Origin: Cyclaneusma minus
Lineage: Eukaryota; Ascomycota; Leotiomycetes; Marthamycetales; Marthamycetaceae
DNA length: 64,000 nucleotides
NCBI GenBank assembly: GCA_037179335.1
Contig: JAKZHN010000009.1
Location: 930,001-994,000 of the forward strand
Direction: 5' to 3'
Below the pieces are notes generated by a model. It saw only the letters and a program-made list of their open reading frames with translations, did no database searches and was not told the DNA's origin. How positions within the stretch are numbered: position 1 is the first letter of the stretch; each line of letters opens with the position of its first letter. Positions 27,109 through 38,649 of this stretch are shown here, in pieces. A program made the position numbers and the translations under genes.

Positions 27109-28333
27109 GGATTTAAGGTTTCTTTGTTTTCGAGTCCGAGTCCGAGGAACTGCTCGTTTTTTCTTTTATTCCTTGTTTAATGTGCAATCTCGGGAGGTTA
27201 TCGCTTTGCTAAATCGCTCTCTTAGGTATCCAAACGATCCAGTGTAGAAAGACAGGGGAGCTTGTAATTTGGTATACTTAGGAAGGTCAGTTAGCTACCT
27301 AGAGGGTTGCTGTTATGATAGTAAGCACATGGACTATGACATATGACTGCCTAAGGGGGTAGCTACACTCAGCGCCTCTCTCTCATGACTAGCACCGAAG
27401 CTAGCAATTATCCAATTTAAATCCTTTTACTTTATGCCGTCACCCGTGATCTGATAATCTGATTTTCCATCCCCTCAAGCACGGCCCTCTCACCCCTAAC
27501 CTTAAGTCCTACCTAGGGTTTGGGTTCTTGAAAGAACCTTATCTTGTACAGGTAGTTATATAGGGTAAGCAAGACCCTTGTTTTTGCTGCTGTTTAGCTT
27601 CCAACTTCGACGGCCATGAACCCCATGTCAGTGCCAGTCCTGTTGTTTCCCTCGTTGAAATCGGCTTCTCCTTGCTGTCAATTTGCAGCCTTGCGTCTTT
27701 TGCGCTCAGTCTTTTTGAGCCCTTTTGAGCCCTTCTGAGTCTTGGTTTGCGCTCCAGTCTTGCTCTCTCCAAATCACACAAGTCAGTTCCATTCCAATAT
27801 AAAACTGGAACGAACTATATTAGTGTTAGTTGCAGCAGGATTGCCACTGACATAGGAACTACGGAAGCATACCTAGCCCGGATAAAGTCGACCGAAATAG
27901 GGCGCAAAGCGCGAGGGCATATAATTTGTTGAGGGATATAGGAGCTTGAGCTTCCATGAATTGGAAAAATCTAGCTAAGGTGTTACGGCTGTAGCCTAGG
28001 CTGCTTGCTGCCTTAGGCGGCCGTTGTTATTTGTTGTTAGTGCCTTTGTTAGCGCGTTAGTGTATTCACGTAAAAGAGAGCTCTCCTCCAAACTTCTTTT
28101 CTCTCCCTAGCTTTAGAATCCCAGTTTTTACCTCGGCTTATTCGGGTTCTTGACCCACTCCCAGTAGGTCTCTAAGGGTTGGCTTAGCGAGAAGCGCCTC
28201 CAGGTTGGTTGGGCACGTGGCCTGGTTATGGTTTATAGCAGTGAGCACAGAGACTATTACTATATACGCCTGCCTAATAAAACAAGCTCACGTGATAGGG
28301 AAGTTAGGCTTGACAGGTATTTAGTATCCTATA

Positions 28334-29749
28334 TTACCTTAACTTAACACCAGACTTAGTCTGTTTAGCCCCAGGCGCAGTCTTTTGAACCCCAGACTTC
28401 AACTGTTTAGCCTGATTTTTCGAAGCCTTGACTTGAATTTCTTCGAAATAGTCATCGCCGTAGCTCATTAGCAACTCGTCCATGGGCTCGATGTCCTTGG
28501 TGGCTGTGACAATGATTCGATTCCGCCCAGCATATATCTGCTGTTGAGCCGCCACATTCTCCCTTTTCCGCGCATCCCGTCTTGCGACGACAAGCCCCTG
28601 TCCGTGGAGATAATCATGCAAATCGATCGGGTCATTCATGAATCTGGTCCAGTTGCCGCTTCTACCTGCTATTATTATCGCCATGTCCAGGTTGTTATTG
28701 CTGAGTGAGCGCATATGGAATGGATAGACTGAATCGGGACCAAACTCATCCGACTCTTGCGTGTCCGCTGGGACCGCCACGCCAACATACTCACCCAAAA
28801 TCGTGCCCTTCTTAATGTATTGCAGTGACCTGGTTCCGCGGGGGAACTGACCGTTGGGCCCCGCATTGCCTGTGGCGAAGACTTGTACCAAGGGGTAGCC
28901 GCGTGTTGGCAGCAAATCGCTGAAATTGCAGCTGCAGCGTTGAACCACCCGCGGGACTCTCGAACGCAGCCCTGGACGTAGGGATCTGGGTGCTGATGGC
29001 TGAGGTCCGACAGGGGCCACAGGGACAATAATTGGATCGCAGGCAAGTCCGCAGTTGTCGCGATTAAGAGGTGTTCCATCCTCCCTGCGTGGCAGCCAGG
29101 GCTCCAATGAGGTATTCCAACTTTTAGGCCAATTGGCTGCCGTTCGGTTTGCGGCCGTACCGAGCCATTGTTGAAACCTGTTATGCAATTCGACGTCTTT
29201 GATATTTTGCATCAGAGGTGGCTGAGGTTCGTTGGCTGATAGGGGGCCGTAGTATATGCATCTTTCAATTCCGCCCTCAAGATTCATAAAAACAGTATGT
29301 TCGTGAAAGCCGCTCAAAAGGAGTCGAACTTGCTCGAGGTCCCATGTGTTCATTGCCGTATTGTTAACGCTATTCCGTGGGCCTGCACGGTAGTTCCTCT
29401 GGGCGGGAACTGCGTTAAGGAGAGCAAAGAGGTTGACGCACCTGCGCACTTCTTCTTGAATGAGAAGGTCATGCAGATGCTGCCATGCAATGTTGTCGTC
29501 CTGATTGCACAGGGTATTGCTGAACGTGTCGCTCATGGTGAGGATGGCATAATATTCTATACCATCCTCTTGTAGCTGTTGCACACGGGCTTGCACCCAT
29601 CCCTGGCTGTACCTGTTTAAGTCTGCGAGTGGGAATTCGTTTAGTTGAGAAGACGCATACGTTTTGTAGGCCTGTTCTAGTTCCCTGAAGATGGTTCCGA
29701 GCGTTCGCTTCGCATGAACATCCAAAGAAGGTGGATTCCGAGGTGCCAT
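28334..29749 (-). CDS. SET-domain protein (putative lysine methyltransferase, divergent)
   Basis: Uninterrupted 471-aa frame, ATG at 29749. The N-terminal 230 residues match nothing I know. The C-terminal part shows SET landmarks in order: IKKGTILGEYVGV (SET-N, GEYxG), GNWTRFMNDPID in place of the usual N..RFINHSC, and IEPMDELLMSYGDDYF (SET-C with the catalytic-type Tyr). The NHxC motif that helps bind S-adenosylmethionine is altered to NDP, so activity is uncertain. A tail rich in Lys/Gln/Ser repeats SGV (QLKSGVQKTAPGAKQTKSGV) follows. Intron-free and flanked by repeats on both sides, so it may be an accessory or expanded-family gene. Histone or other substrate unknown. Confidence 0.7.
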   Translation of the reverse strand: MAPRNPPSLDVHAKRTLGTIFRELEQAYKTYASSQLNEFPLADLNRYSQGWVQARVQQLQEDGIEYYAILTMSDTFSNTLCNQDDNIAWQHLHDLLIQEEVRRCVNLFALLNAVPAQRNYRAGPRNSVNNTAMNTWDLEQVRLLLSGFHEHTVFMNLEGGIERCIYYGPLSANEPQPPLMQNIKDVELHNRFQQWLGTAANRTAANWPKSWNTSLEPWLPRREDGTPLNRDNCGLACDPIIVPVAPVGPQPSAPRSLRPGLRSRVPRVVQRCSCNFSDLLPTRGYPLVQVFATGNAGPNGQFPRGTRSLQYIKKGTILGEYVGVAVPADTQESDEFGPDSVYPFHMRSLSNNNLDMAIIIAGRSGNWTRFMNDPIDLHDYLHGQGLVVARRDARKRENVAAQQQIYAGRNRIIVTATKDIEPMDELLMSYGDDYFEEIQVKASKNQAKQLKSGVQKTAPGAKQTKSGVKLR

Positions 29750-29846
29750 GATATCTGATGTTAGTCAACAGGCTTAAAAGTGACAGAAGTGACAAAAGAG
29801 AACTAGGAATAGTATAACCAAGAAATCTGAAGACTAGGTGGGTACG

Positions 29847-30036
29847 AGAATATCGGTGGATTTCCGGAAACCCGTGAGATATTGCACTGGAAGCTGACCT
29901 ATTTGACGAAGGCTTTGGAAATATCGATTGTTGCCCGGCAACGTGTGAAATGCTGAAGTGTATAAAAAATGAATGACTTAATGAAGGTTACGAAACTATA
30001 GATCGTTGTCCGGCAACGTATTAAAAGTTGAACTGG
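29847..30036. repeat. Tandem repeat of about 75 bp, 2.5 copies, upstream of the SET gene
   Basis: AAATATCGATTGTTGCCCGG...GTGTGAAATGCTGAAG and CTATAGATCGTTGTCCGGCAACGTATTAAAAGTTGAACTGG are spaced about 75 bp apart. A more diverged unit begins near 29847 (AATATCGGTGGATTTCCGG). Each conserved unit carries a GTTGCCCGGCAAC-type palindrome. Within 300 bp of the SET start, so it could contain regulator sites. Confidence 0.65.
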
Positions 30037-30286
30037 AAGATGGGGAAGTTGGCTTGGATAAGGAGAGCATGCTGTTGGGTAGAGCAGATCTGCCTTCTTA
30101 TAGCTGCGACTTCAGTATTGGTGTCCTTGTGATGCTTTAAATAGCTCAAGTATCGACTTTCATTGTCTCCTTGTTGGGTAAGGATTGAAGTTCTTTGAGT
30201 ATTAGAGACAAAGTGATTGTGTACTCTTTTAGCCCGGATTTCCTTTGTCTTTGCCGTTGCCGAATCTAGGCACCGCAAATGACAAA

Positions 30287-30607
30287 ATGCTCCCAAAGAG
30301 GAGGACTTACTTTCCAGATATTCTGAGAGACTGGCACGACAATGCAACGGGATCAAGAGCAGACCATGTTTTAGGAGACAGTATTGTTTTCCGTAGGCAT
30401 TGCTTCTTTTCTTATGAAAATTATGACAATAGTATTCGAAAAGTGTACAGGTCCCGTCTACAGCAAATTGAAGGAGATGAAATTAATATACAAAGACTGA
30501 CAACCGCATATAATTTCTGCCCACATTGCTTTCCGTTTCCCACAGAGCCAAAATACTTTGCGCTTAACGGTTTGCGGGACATACAAAAGCTACGGGCCGT
30601 AAGTTAG
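30287..30607 (+). CDS. Small hypothetical protein, uncertain
   Basis: 106-aa frame from ATG 30287 (MLPKRRTYFPDILRDWHDNA...) with a CPHCFPFP motif near the end. Protein-like composition but no family, signal peptide or splice support. It lies between the SET gene's promoter repeat and an unassigned stretch. It could be a chance frame or a remnant. Confidence 0.25.
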   Translation: MLPKRRTYFPDILRDWHDNATGSRADHVLGDSIVFRRHCFFSYENYDNSIRKVYRSRLQQIEGDEINIQRLTTAYNFCPHCFPFPTEPKYFALNGLRDIQKLRAVS

Positions 30608-31362
30608 ATGTACCGGAGGCAGCGAGTGATGTTCTCTGCCTCAATGTCACCAAGCAGCTTCTCAGTTGTTGTCGCCGGATACTAGACGGCAACATAGACA
30701 TCACATTGCTGCTGCTAGCATAATGCCGAGTACCTGAGGGACTAGATTCTACAACAAAGACGAAAGAAAACATCGTCAAAACATCATGGCTGGGTTATTT
30801 GCGGCTTGCTCTTAGTGAAAAAAAATGTGTTCAAGACCAGAATGAAATGAGATACAATGTCGAGGCTATAGTCCGGAATGCAGTCCGCTCAGTCTCGACT
30901 GGGAGATTTCGGACAGCGCCAGTCCCGTCCGGGTGATGCAGGGATGTTTTCGGGCATTACTCAGACAAAGATAGCGGACGGCCCGTCTGAGTCTTGGACC
31001 GGTTGTTTTACGAAACCCATGGAACTTTACATAAGGTAGTGGTGGTACTGCAGAGGAATATCATCCTGGTGGCTTCAGTTTTGCCTCTAACTTAATAAGA
31101 GAAGCAGGCGTTTGTAATCCTAGGAAGTCCAAATCGAACGCTGGAAGATGGTATGGTTTTCCCCTACTTATCTCATGTTCGAGTATCACGAAGATTACAG
31201 ATACCACGACCCATGACTCCAGTCAAGTCAATGTCGAAACCACTCAGAGACGGGAAGAAAGACCAATTCATACACTGCCGGACTGTCAGCCATATTTACC
31301 GCAGCCGTGTCTCTCTCTCTTGTGTTTCAAGAACCTCCTCTCACCAACACCAGAGCTGGACC
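30608..31362. other. Intergenic, nothing recognised
   Basis: Downstream side of the 31363-32968 gene. No coding or RNA signal seen. Confidence 0.35.
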
Positions 31363-32968
31363 CTAACTCTCAACCGTATTTCCTTCTGTGTTTTTCCCTC
31401 CATTAAAAACTTCGAATATCACCAATATAATTGAAGCGTTAGCCGGCATACAGTCTAGCACACCCAACGATTCCGGTGGAAAATCCCGTGGAGAACGCGA
31501 TTTCTCACAACCGTCGTACAGCATCCATGTATGCGGTTCCTTTTGATCATCGATGTAGGTAGTAGCCTTGATAACGTGGCGGTTTAGGCTAGGCAGGAAG
31601 AACATGACGATAATGGGTCTGTACCAGATTTCTTCAATGCTGTGAGTATGACACGAGAAATACTCGAAGTGAAGAACCTGTAGCAGCTTCTGCCTCTGTG
31701 CCGCGCGCTTCCCCGGGTGTTCGTGAGCAGCCACAATAAGGCGTGGTGGAAGTCTATCAACAACTCCGCGCCCCATGTAAGCTGTCCGCTTGCAATTCTC
31801 ACCTTTGGTACAGCTTTTTGGGGCCGGCTCCTCGACTTCTTGCAGCCCAAAACGATCTTCCAGAGCGGTATCGAGCGTAGGAGCCTGCACTGCACTCATG
31901 GTATAGGAATATTTCGACTCCATACTGTAGTGGCCACCAGGGGCTCCGTACACGGGGATCATGTCGCAGCACATGTAGACTTTGTCCGTCTCCATCCAAG
32001 AAAGCTGTGGAAGACGTCCGAATAGGAGGTCAAACACCAGAATGGCGTCTTTTGTTTCTCCCAGTTTCAACTGCTCATCGCCGTGGCTGAAAGTCGTCTC
32101 GTCGATAGCGTCTCGAGTGCTACTGAGCAACTGTCGACTTAGGTTTCTTAGGGGAGCGTTGCTTATGGCTAACATCAGGCGTGTAGCCTTCGACAGTTTC
32201 ATCGTTGTCTCGTGTGACATCTGATCGACTTTGAGTCGGCCAGCATTCATCAAAATGCCAGAAATAACCGCCATATCGGTTGCGGAGCTATGAGACTTCC
32301 ACTTTGGAGCGAGAATCGTGATTGACCGATCGACCTGATAGGGGTCGAGGCAAGACGTCGGATCCAACTTCTTCCAATCAGGTTCCCACTGTGGGAAGAT
32401 CGCGATACCGAAGGCAGTTGAATGGAGCATCGCGACGTTGGTGGCTGGGGCGATTTTGGTGGTGCCGAGGATATCTTCAGCTCGTTCGAGATCATGTTCA
32501 GTACACTCATTCCTTTTCATAAACACCTGTAGTGCATTTTGGAGGTCACCCTCGTTTGTGAAATCCTCCAAATCGGATCTAGGGCAAAGAATAAGTTAGC
32601 AAGTGTAGCAACCATCATCTTCGAGTACTCACGAGAGCATTTTGTGGCTGGCCATAACTCTGGCGATTATTTCCTCGCGGCTTCTTCGTACGCTCTCCCT
32701 TCCTCTCATCCAAGCTACCATATGATAAGCATTGTACATCGTATGTATGAATACTCGGTGCAATACCCTCTTCGATCATCTCTCTGGCTTGCGCCATATC
32801 CAGATACGAGACGCCGTGAAGGTCGGCAGCCGTATCCTCTATGCTTTCAGTCATCTGGGAATTCAATTTATCAGCGTTGTCAATCATCTTTCCCACAGAA
32901 CCACATACCCTACGGACTTTGACCATCCAGGCTAGAGCAGCCGGGTTTAGCGGCGTTGGTGGAGCCAT
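31363..32968 (-). CDS. Hypothetical protein, 499 aa, unknown family
   Basis: Exons 32968-32767, 32714-32633 and 32578-31363. The phases work: GTATTG donor with GGTAG acceptor, then GTGAGT with CCCTAG. Spliced exon 2 reads WMRGRESVRRSREEIIARVM and flows into SSDLEDFTNEGDLQNALQVF, which supports the model. No known domain. The middle contains KVYMCCDMIPVYGAPGGHYS and a Cys/Lys-rich KSCTKGENCKRTAY. Several hydrophobic strands (YRPIIVMFFLPSLN, ASIILVIFEVF) are too short and polar for clear membrane segments. Soluble, unknown function. Confidence 0.65.
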
Positions 32969-33383
32969 GATCTTGTTTGGTTCGTTATGGCTGATATCAA
33001 AGAGATTGGAAGAGTGATGAGGTGGGAACTGGAATACGTGATATGGGCTGTTTGGTTAGATTCTACTGCGAAAATATTGTCGCTCGCCTCGGCGTCTTCG
33101 CTCATTAATCTAGCCTTGCCAAGGATTCCTTAGCGGATTTGATATTTACGCTCAGTATCTTAGAAACTGCCATTTTGTAACATGAACAACATCCACCGTT
33201 GTTCGGAGCAGCACGATGACGAACGACATGCAACCCCCACAAACGCCTCCTAGTGGCAAGAAACGGTATGTAGAATCCCGGTTACAAATTTCATGAGCCT
33301 AACAATACGACACCAAGCACAAAGACAAAGAACGCAAGAACAAGGCACACAAAAAGAATGCCACCTCGACCCCATCTTCTGCG

Positions 33384-33665
33384 ATGGCAGCAGCCAGCTT
33401 CAACTCGCCGTCAGGCTCGGCCGGCAAACAAAGCCGAACAGCCAAAGCCGACTCCTCTTCTGACAAGCCCGCGAAGAACAAGTCTGCCAACACCGAGCCC
33501 GCGCCTCGGATGCCTCCCCATAAGCCTACCCATCGTCTTGCAAACGAGGGTATGATCGATAATTCGGGTGACCCCGCATTCGGCGGCTCCGCTGGGATGT
33601 CTTTGGATGCGGTTTTCAATGTATTCAAGAGGGAGCGTAAAGATTTCTGGCCTCGCAAGAAATAG
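33384..33665 (+). CDS. Small hypothetical Lys/Ser/Pro-rich protein (5' end uncertain)
   Basis: At least 93 aa from ATG 33384. The open frame extends upstream to about 33318 (HKDKERKNKAHKKNA), just after a CTAAC branch and an AAG acceptor. An upstream exon at 33216-33265 (MTNDMQPPQTPPSGKK, GTATGT donor) is attractive, but its phase does not fit by one base, so either the splice or a base call is off. The C-terminus reads GMSLDAVFNVFKRERKDFWPRKK-like basic sequence. Disordered; function unknown. Confidence 0.4.
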   Translation: MAAASFNSPSGSAGKQSRTAKADSSSDKPAKNKSANTEPAPRMPPHKPTHRLANEGMIDNSGDPAFGGSAGMSLDAVFNVFKRERKDFWPRKK

Positions 33666-33705
33666 GGGACAAGCAACCGCTAAAAGGCAATGCGAAACTG
33701 TATTA

Positions 33706-33785
33706 TCATGGAAGCTACGCTCCAATCATTCCTGCCGATGAGCCCTGGTTCTCTAGATCACCTTTATAGGCTATTGAGTGACCTT

Positions 33786-33879
<94 letters not shown>

Positions 33880-34382
33880 NNNNNNNNNNNNNNNNNNNNN
33901 NNNNNNNNNNNNNNNNNNNNNNNNNNNNNNNNNNNNNNNNNNNNNNNNNNNNNNNNNNNNNNNNNNNNNNNNNNNNNNNNNNNNNNNNNNNNNNNNNNNN
34001 NNNNNNNNNNNNNNNNNNNNNNNNNNNNNNNNNNNNNNNNNNNNNNNNNNNNNNNNNNNNNNNNNNNNNNNNNNNNNNNNNNNNNNNNNNNNNNNNNNNN
34101 NNNNNNNNNNNNNNNNNNNNNNNNNNNNNNNNNNNNNNNNNNNNNNNNNNNNNNNNNNNNNNNNNNNNNNNNNNNNNNNNNNNNNNNNNNNNNNNNNNNN
34201 NNNNNNNNNNNNNNNNNNNNNNNNNNNNNNNNNNNNNNNNNNNNNNNNNNNNNNNNNNNNNNNNNNNNNNNTTCTCATGGAAGCCACGCTCAAATCCTTC
34301 CTGCCGATGTGCCCTGGTTCACAACATCACCTTTTTAGGCTATTGCGGGCCCTTGACCCCCCCCCCCCCCCCCCCCCCCCCC
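33706..34382. repeat. 82-bp direct repeats with poly-G/poly-C tracts flanking an assembly gap
   Basis: 33706-33787 and 34275-34356 are direct repeats (TCATGGAAGC.ACGCTC.AAT, CTTCCTGCCGATG.GCCCTGG, ACATCACCTTT.TAGGCTATT). The first is followed by 92 G, the second by 26 C. N fill 33880-34271. This looks like a tandem unit with a homopolymer junction that the assembler could not cross. Confidence 0.8.
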
Positions 34383-34798
34383 TACGTGCTAGAACCTCGA
34401 CTAGTGATCTCTTGTGTGACCCAACATATTATGGAAATTACTCTGATATTCTCGAACCACTTCGATTGCCTCGGATCATGTAGATAGCCTCAGATCCTCC
34501 GAAGTACCTTGAATTACCTGGAAGCTGTCACAGTAATTGGGAGAAATGACTTGAGCCATCAAACGTGAAGGCAGATAGGCAAAGGTAATTCCTCCCACTG
34601 CGCCTGAAAATATCCATCCCTACCTCGAAAGTCGGAACTCCACGCTAAAACTTTTACCACACAACCACAACTCCGCTCCAAATAGTAAGCGCAGCTTGGA
34701 GAATTTGCGATTCCGTACAGCTTTCCAAGACTCGAACGGGATGAGCAAAGAACCTTCTGAGAAACCGAGGCCCTCTTCAGCTTGAATGGACTAGAACC

Positions 34799-36758
34799 TC
34801 AGTAGTTCTTGTTCTTATCCGTGATTTCCATAATCGAGCACACATCCCCATAAGCATCCCAGCCCATCTTTTTCAGCGCAATAGAAGTTTTGACAGGATT
34901 CTTCGACTCGAACACTTCATCGAGTTCCTCAAGCTATCCATGATTAGCCGCAAGCCCTCATTGGGAAGAGTTGGAGATGAAAATACTCACTGTGCGGTTC
35001 TTCGTCTCTGGTATGAAAAAGTAAACTATCATGGCTTGGATGGCACACCAGATGGTGAAGATGATGTAGGTTCTCCAGCCGATTACTTTCATGGCTACGG
35101 GCCATGCAAATTGGTTCAGAAGGCCGGCTACATTGATGGCTAGTGCTGAGAAGGCCATGCCTTTGGCGCGCATCTCGAAGGAGAGGACCTCGACGGGGTA
35201 AAGTGCTTGCAGTGGTGTCACACCCTAACAAACCATGTCAGTCTTCGGTAAATTTGCGAGTGTAATGATATGTCTATGAGACACTCACAACAGAGTAGAC
35301 GGCTCCGAAAGCGAAGATGAAAGCCAGTGCTGCTTTCGAATCCGGGGCGCTCTTTTCCCCAGAGCCGGCGAATTGCCACGTAGCTACGACCATCCCTAGC
35401 CATACCAGAGAGCAGCCAATGTTTGAAAATAAGAGTAAAGGTCGACGTCCAACCCTATCGACAATACTGGCGCCGACCATTGCCCAGAAAAACTGCTGGC
35501 AGTTGTTGATCAAAGTGATGTCGTTTTGGGAAATAGTGCCTCGGTAGCCAGCGGAATCTAAGACAGCGCTCAGGAAGTATGACAAGGCGGCTATCAAGTC
35601 AAGTCGTATGAGTGAGGAACATCAAAGGGGACTGGGGATTCAGATTCCAAGAAGAGGGCACTCACCGTTGCCAGCCCATTGACCAAATATATTGACACAG
35701 CAATTGCAAAACAGTCGGTATCTTGAAGCTTTGTCCCTGAAAAGAGCTCGATAATCCCACCAACGCTTATCAGCGCCGTCCATCTCCAGAAAGTCATCGT
35801 ACTCTCGCAACTGGAGCTGTACCCAGACACTGTCTTGATGACCCTCTCCATGATAGTCGGTGAGCATCTGCATAGCTGACTGCTGTTGGTTATGGACATA
35901 CATCCATCTTGGAGACTCAGGCAGGCCCCATACCAATACCACGATGAGAGCGGAGAAGAAGAGTTGTCCCCAAACAGGGATCTCCCAAGTGATGTTCCCT
36001 TTCAAATTGTCTGCCCCGCGAGCGACTCCACTTGCAAGTATCGAGCCGGTGAACCAGAATGTATTGAAGTAGGCGGTCAGGATCCCACGGTAGGCCGGAT
36101 GACTGACTTCGACTACGTACATTGGGCCTATATTTATTGTTATCATTTTTATAACGTCAGGCGAAGTAAATGCTACAAACCTGCGGAAGAAGTAATTGCA
36201 ACGCCGAACCCAAGCAGGAAGCGACCACCCATGAACTGGCCGACGCTTGCGGTGAGACTGGTGAGCCCTTGGATGACAGTGCCCAAGATCACGAACGAAG
36301 CGCCAATGATCATCCCTTTCTTTCGACCAAAACCATCAATGATAGGTCCAACAAATGGCAGAGCGACCACGCCTCCGATCTGGTAGATGGCCGATACTAT
36401 TCCTTGCCAGATACCCAGGTTTGTGCCATGAAAGTATGCAAGAAAGACTTGGTTCTGGGAGAGCGAATTGAAGAGGAAACCATCATAGCCATTCATGGTC
36501 GAGCAGAAGAAGCCAACAATACATGCGAGGTATAATGTGATGGCCCGACGAGTCCATGGCTGGGGAGGTTCCCGGATCATAGCCTCTGCGAAAGCTACAT
36601 TTCCTTCGATGATCCGAGACTCAACCTGCTGGAGCTTGAGATCGGTCTGGAGATTGTTAGTAAGGTATAGGAAATGAGACAGATGGGTTCCCTACCTCAT
36701 GGGATCGGACAGAATGCGGAAGGGAAGACCGCATCTGATGGTTCCCGGCGTCAGACAT
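34799..36758 (-). CDS. MFS sugar transporter (lactose-permease/hexose-transporter type)
   Basis: Twelve-helix plasma-membrane proton/sugar symporter family. Exons 36758-36696, 36646-36181, 36127-35666, 35590-35289, 35224-34991 and 34933-34799 give 553 aa with consistent phases. Signatures: DGFGRKKG in loop 2-3, GGRFLLGFGV, PESPRWMYVHN in the central loop, DRVGRRPLLLFSN in loop 8-9 and PETKNRTLEELDEVFE at the C-terminus. The N-terminus (about 50 residues) is cytosolic. Substrate cannot be set from sequence; the PESPRWMY / NRTLEELDEVFE set is common in fungal Lac12-like permeases. First of four consecutive minus-strand metabolic genes. Confidence 0.88.
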
Positions 36759-37289
36759 TTTGCTATGGGTCTAGCAGGGTTGACTTCGATAGTAGAATCA
36801 TGAGTGGCCGGATGCCAAAAATCAGGAAAGGCCAGACAAGAAGCTGTATGGTTGGGCATCGACCTACTATATAGGATTCTTGCTCCGAAGTGGTGGCCAA
36901 CACCTCCATAAACCCGTCGTAGCTTCAACCAATATCGATACAGCTGAGCGGACAGAACAGCGGCTGGGGAATATGGGTTTCCTCCGAACTGTACCATGAT
37001 TGGTACGAATGCCATTACCCCGGATTTTCACGAACCCCTGACTCCCCTTGCCCCTGGTCTGCATTGCTCAATGCAATCTGTCAAGTCTGAATACAGAAGA
37101 GCGCATGGCCCAAGCAATAAAGAGATGGCAAAAATGGGATGAAAAAGACCAATGAGACTCGCAGAACCTAGTCTTGGGAGTGGATGCGACGCCGTGTTAT
37201 TGGCGCCACAATATATCCGGCAGAACTGTTCCAATTAACCCTGACGGAAACGTGTGCCGCATGCCGTTAGTAACCCAGGGGCTGGCAAG
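36759..37289. other. Promoter side of the transporter
   Basis: No gene recognised. Confidence 0.35.
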
Positions 37290-37619
37290 TCATGCAGGCT
37301 TCTGCATCCTCTCGACGCCCTGGAAAGTGTGCATGAGATCAGGTTCCAAACGATAGAAGTCATGTTTATAGACAGCGGTATTCGTCGAGGACGCGCAGTC
37401 GTGGACGGAAGAGTCGCCGGAAGTGGACGACGAGCGGAGATGAGTGTGGTGTCTGGTGGCCATCCATTTTTGCGGGGTAAAAGGGTTCGGAGCAGATTCA
37501 ACAGGGTCGGCGACCAGGTCCAAATCGATGTCGCGAATCCCAAGTTGTGCGAACTGCTTTCCCCTGACGATGGTGAGTCGGGAGGATGGAGGGAGGGTAA
37601 GGGTCGGTGGGTAGAAAAA
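37290..37619 (-). CDS. Possible small hypothetical protein
   Basis: 109-aa frame (MFFYPPTLTLPPSSRLTIVR...) with C/T-rich third positions and a frame that stays open upstream to 37682 without ATG. No family. It may be an exon of an unrecognised gene between the transporter and the GST gene. Confidence 0.25.
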   Translation of the reverse strand, partial: FFYPPTLTLPPSSRLTIVRGKQFAQLGIRDIDLDLVADPVESAPNPFTPQKWMATRHHTHLRSSSTSGDSSVHDCASSTNTAVYKHDFYRLEPDLMHTFQGVERMQKPA

Positions 37620-37867
37620 CATGGCACGGTACGTGCACGCCAAGCATTCGGCGGGAGCAGCCGAAATGCGGGGAAGACCCACTGACGAACTTCGTCATGA
37701 CAACATTGAAACTGACAGTCAATCAACTTTCAAGTTTGAACCGCACACAGCTTCAGCCATCATTTATTCGATCATTCCAAATTCGATGTCGGATATTTCG
37801 ATTCAACACAATTCTCTCCTAGCCTGCTTCTTTGTCTTTCGTCTCCCCAATTTCTATCAACCCCACC

Positions 37868-38649
37868 TCACAACTCATGTCCCGTCTTCTTCACCGCACG
37901 CTGATACGAAGGCGTCTCTTCACAAGCCTGAAGCCACGCCTTGATCTTCGGCCATTCAACCATTTTTCTCGGAGGCGCCAAATCCTTTGCAAAGATGAAC
38001 TGGATCGAGAAGGCCACCATTGTATCCGCAGCCGTCACATGGTCTCCGACCAGGAACTTGCTCTGAAGCTGGCTCTCGAGCCAGTCCAAATCTTTATGAA
38101 CATTGATCGCCAAGCCCTGCTCTAGCTTATGGAGGTCCCCATTCTTCTTCATGGAGTCTGTGGAGAACCATCGAGCGTAGGTAATGGCCAAGGCATGGAT
38201 CATGAATGTACCCTCTGCTGCGTGGATCCACTGTCTCACGGCACTGCGTGTGGCATCTGATTTTCCGCCACTCAGCCTGTTGTCTTTGTCGTACTTCTCT
38301 AGCAAGTATCTGAGAAAGCTCTCGTCAGAATATCCTGTTTCTATCACTATGCAAGTCTCGATATAGACACAACCTCTGTCGAGGTCACGGCTTTCCCAAG
38401 TGGGACTGCAGAAACGGCGACATACTCAGCTATAGCTCCACTCTCTGTAACCAACAACCCGCCATCTTCCAAAGCCGGTGCCTTACCCAGGGGATTGCCA
38501 GACTTCTCCTTGAAATCCGCCGGTGCCTTGTTGTTTTCTCGTGGGAAGAAGACGCTGTTGTACTCAAGGCCGAGCTCTCCAAGCAGCCAGGCAGTCCGGA
38601 TGCTGCGTGATGCTTGGAGGAAATAGAGTGTTCTCTCTGAACTTGACAT
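37868..38649 (-). CDS. Glutathione S-transferase
   Basis: Conjugates glutathione to electrophiles, or acts as an isomerase or peroxidase; cytosolic. Exons 38649-38426 and 38310/38309-37868 (donor GTATGT, acceptor CTCAG) give 221 aa. The N-terminal thioredoxin-like domain has QASRSIRTAWLLGELGLEY and the glutathione site GNPLGKAPALEDGG...VTESGAIAEYLLEKY. The C-terminal helical domain carries FLVGDHVTAADTMVAFSIQF (N-capping box). Typical length for the fungal Gtt/Ure2-like group. An upstream in-frame ATG at 38676 would add nine residues. Lies between transporter and aldolase genes on the same strand. Confidence 0.88.

Larger units (their letters stand above)
25047..28333. other. 3.3 kb gene-free stretch with repeat remnants
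   Basis: 3' side of the ATPase gene and of the SET-domain gene. Contains one copy of a dispersed repeat of about 105 bp (26624-26729), the short repeat at 27071-27108, a GAGCCCTTTTGAGCCCTTCT run near 27713 and a GC-rich stem near 27995-28023. No coding frame supported. Confidence 0.45.

Noticed and set aside
33690..34487. Poly-Gly/poly-Pro frames across the second gap
   Set aside because: Same artefact of homopolymer plus N.
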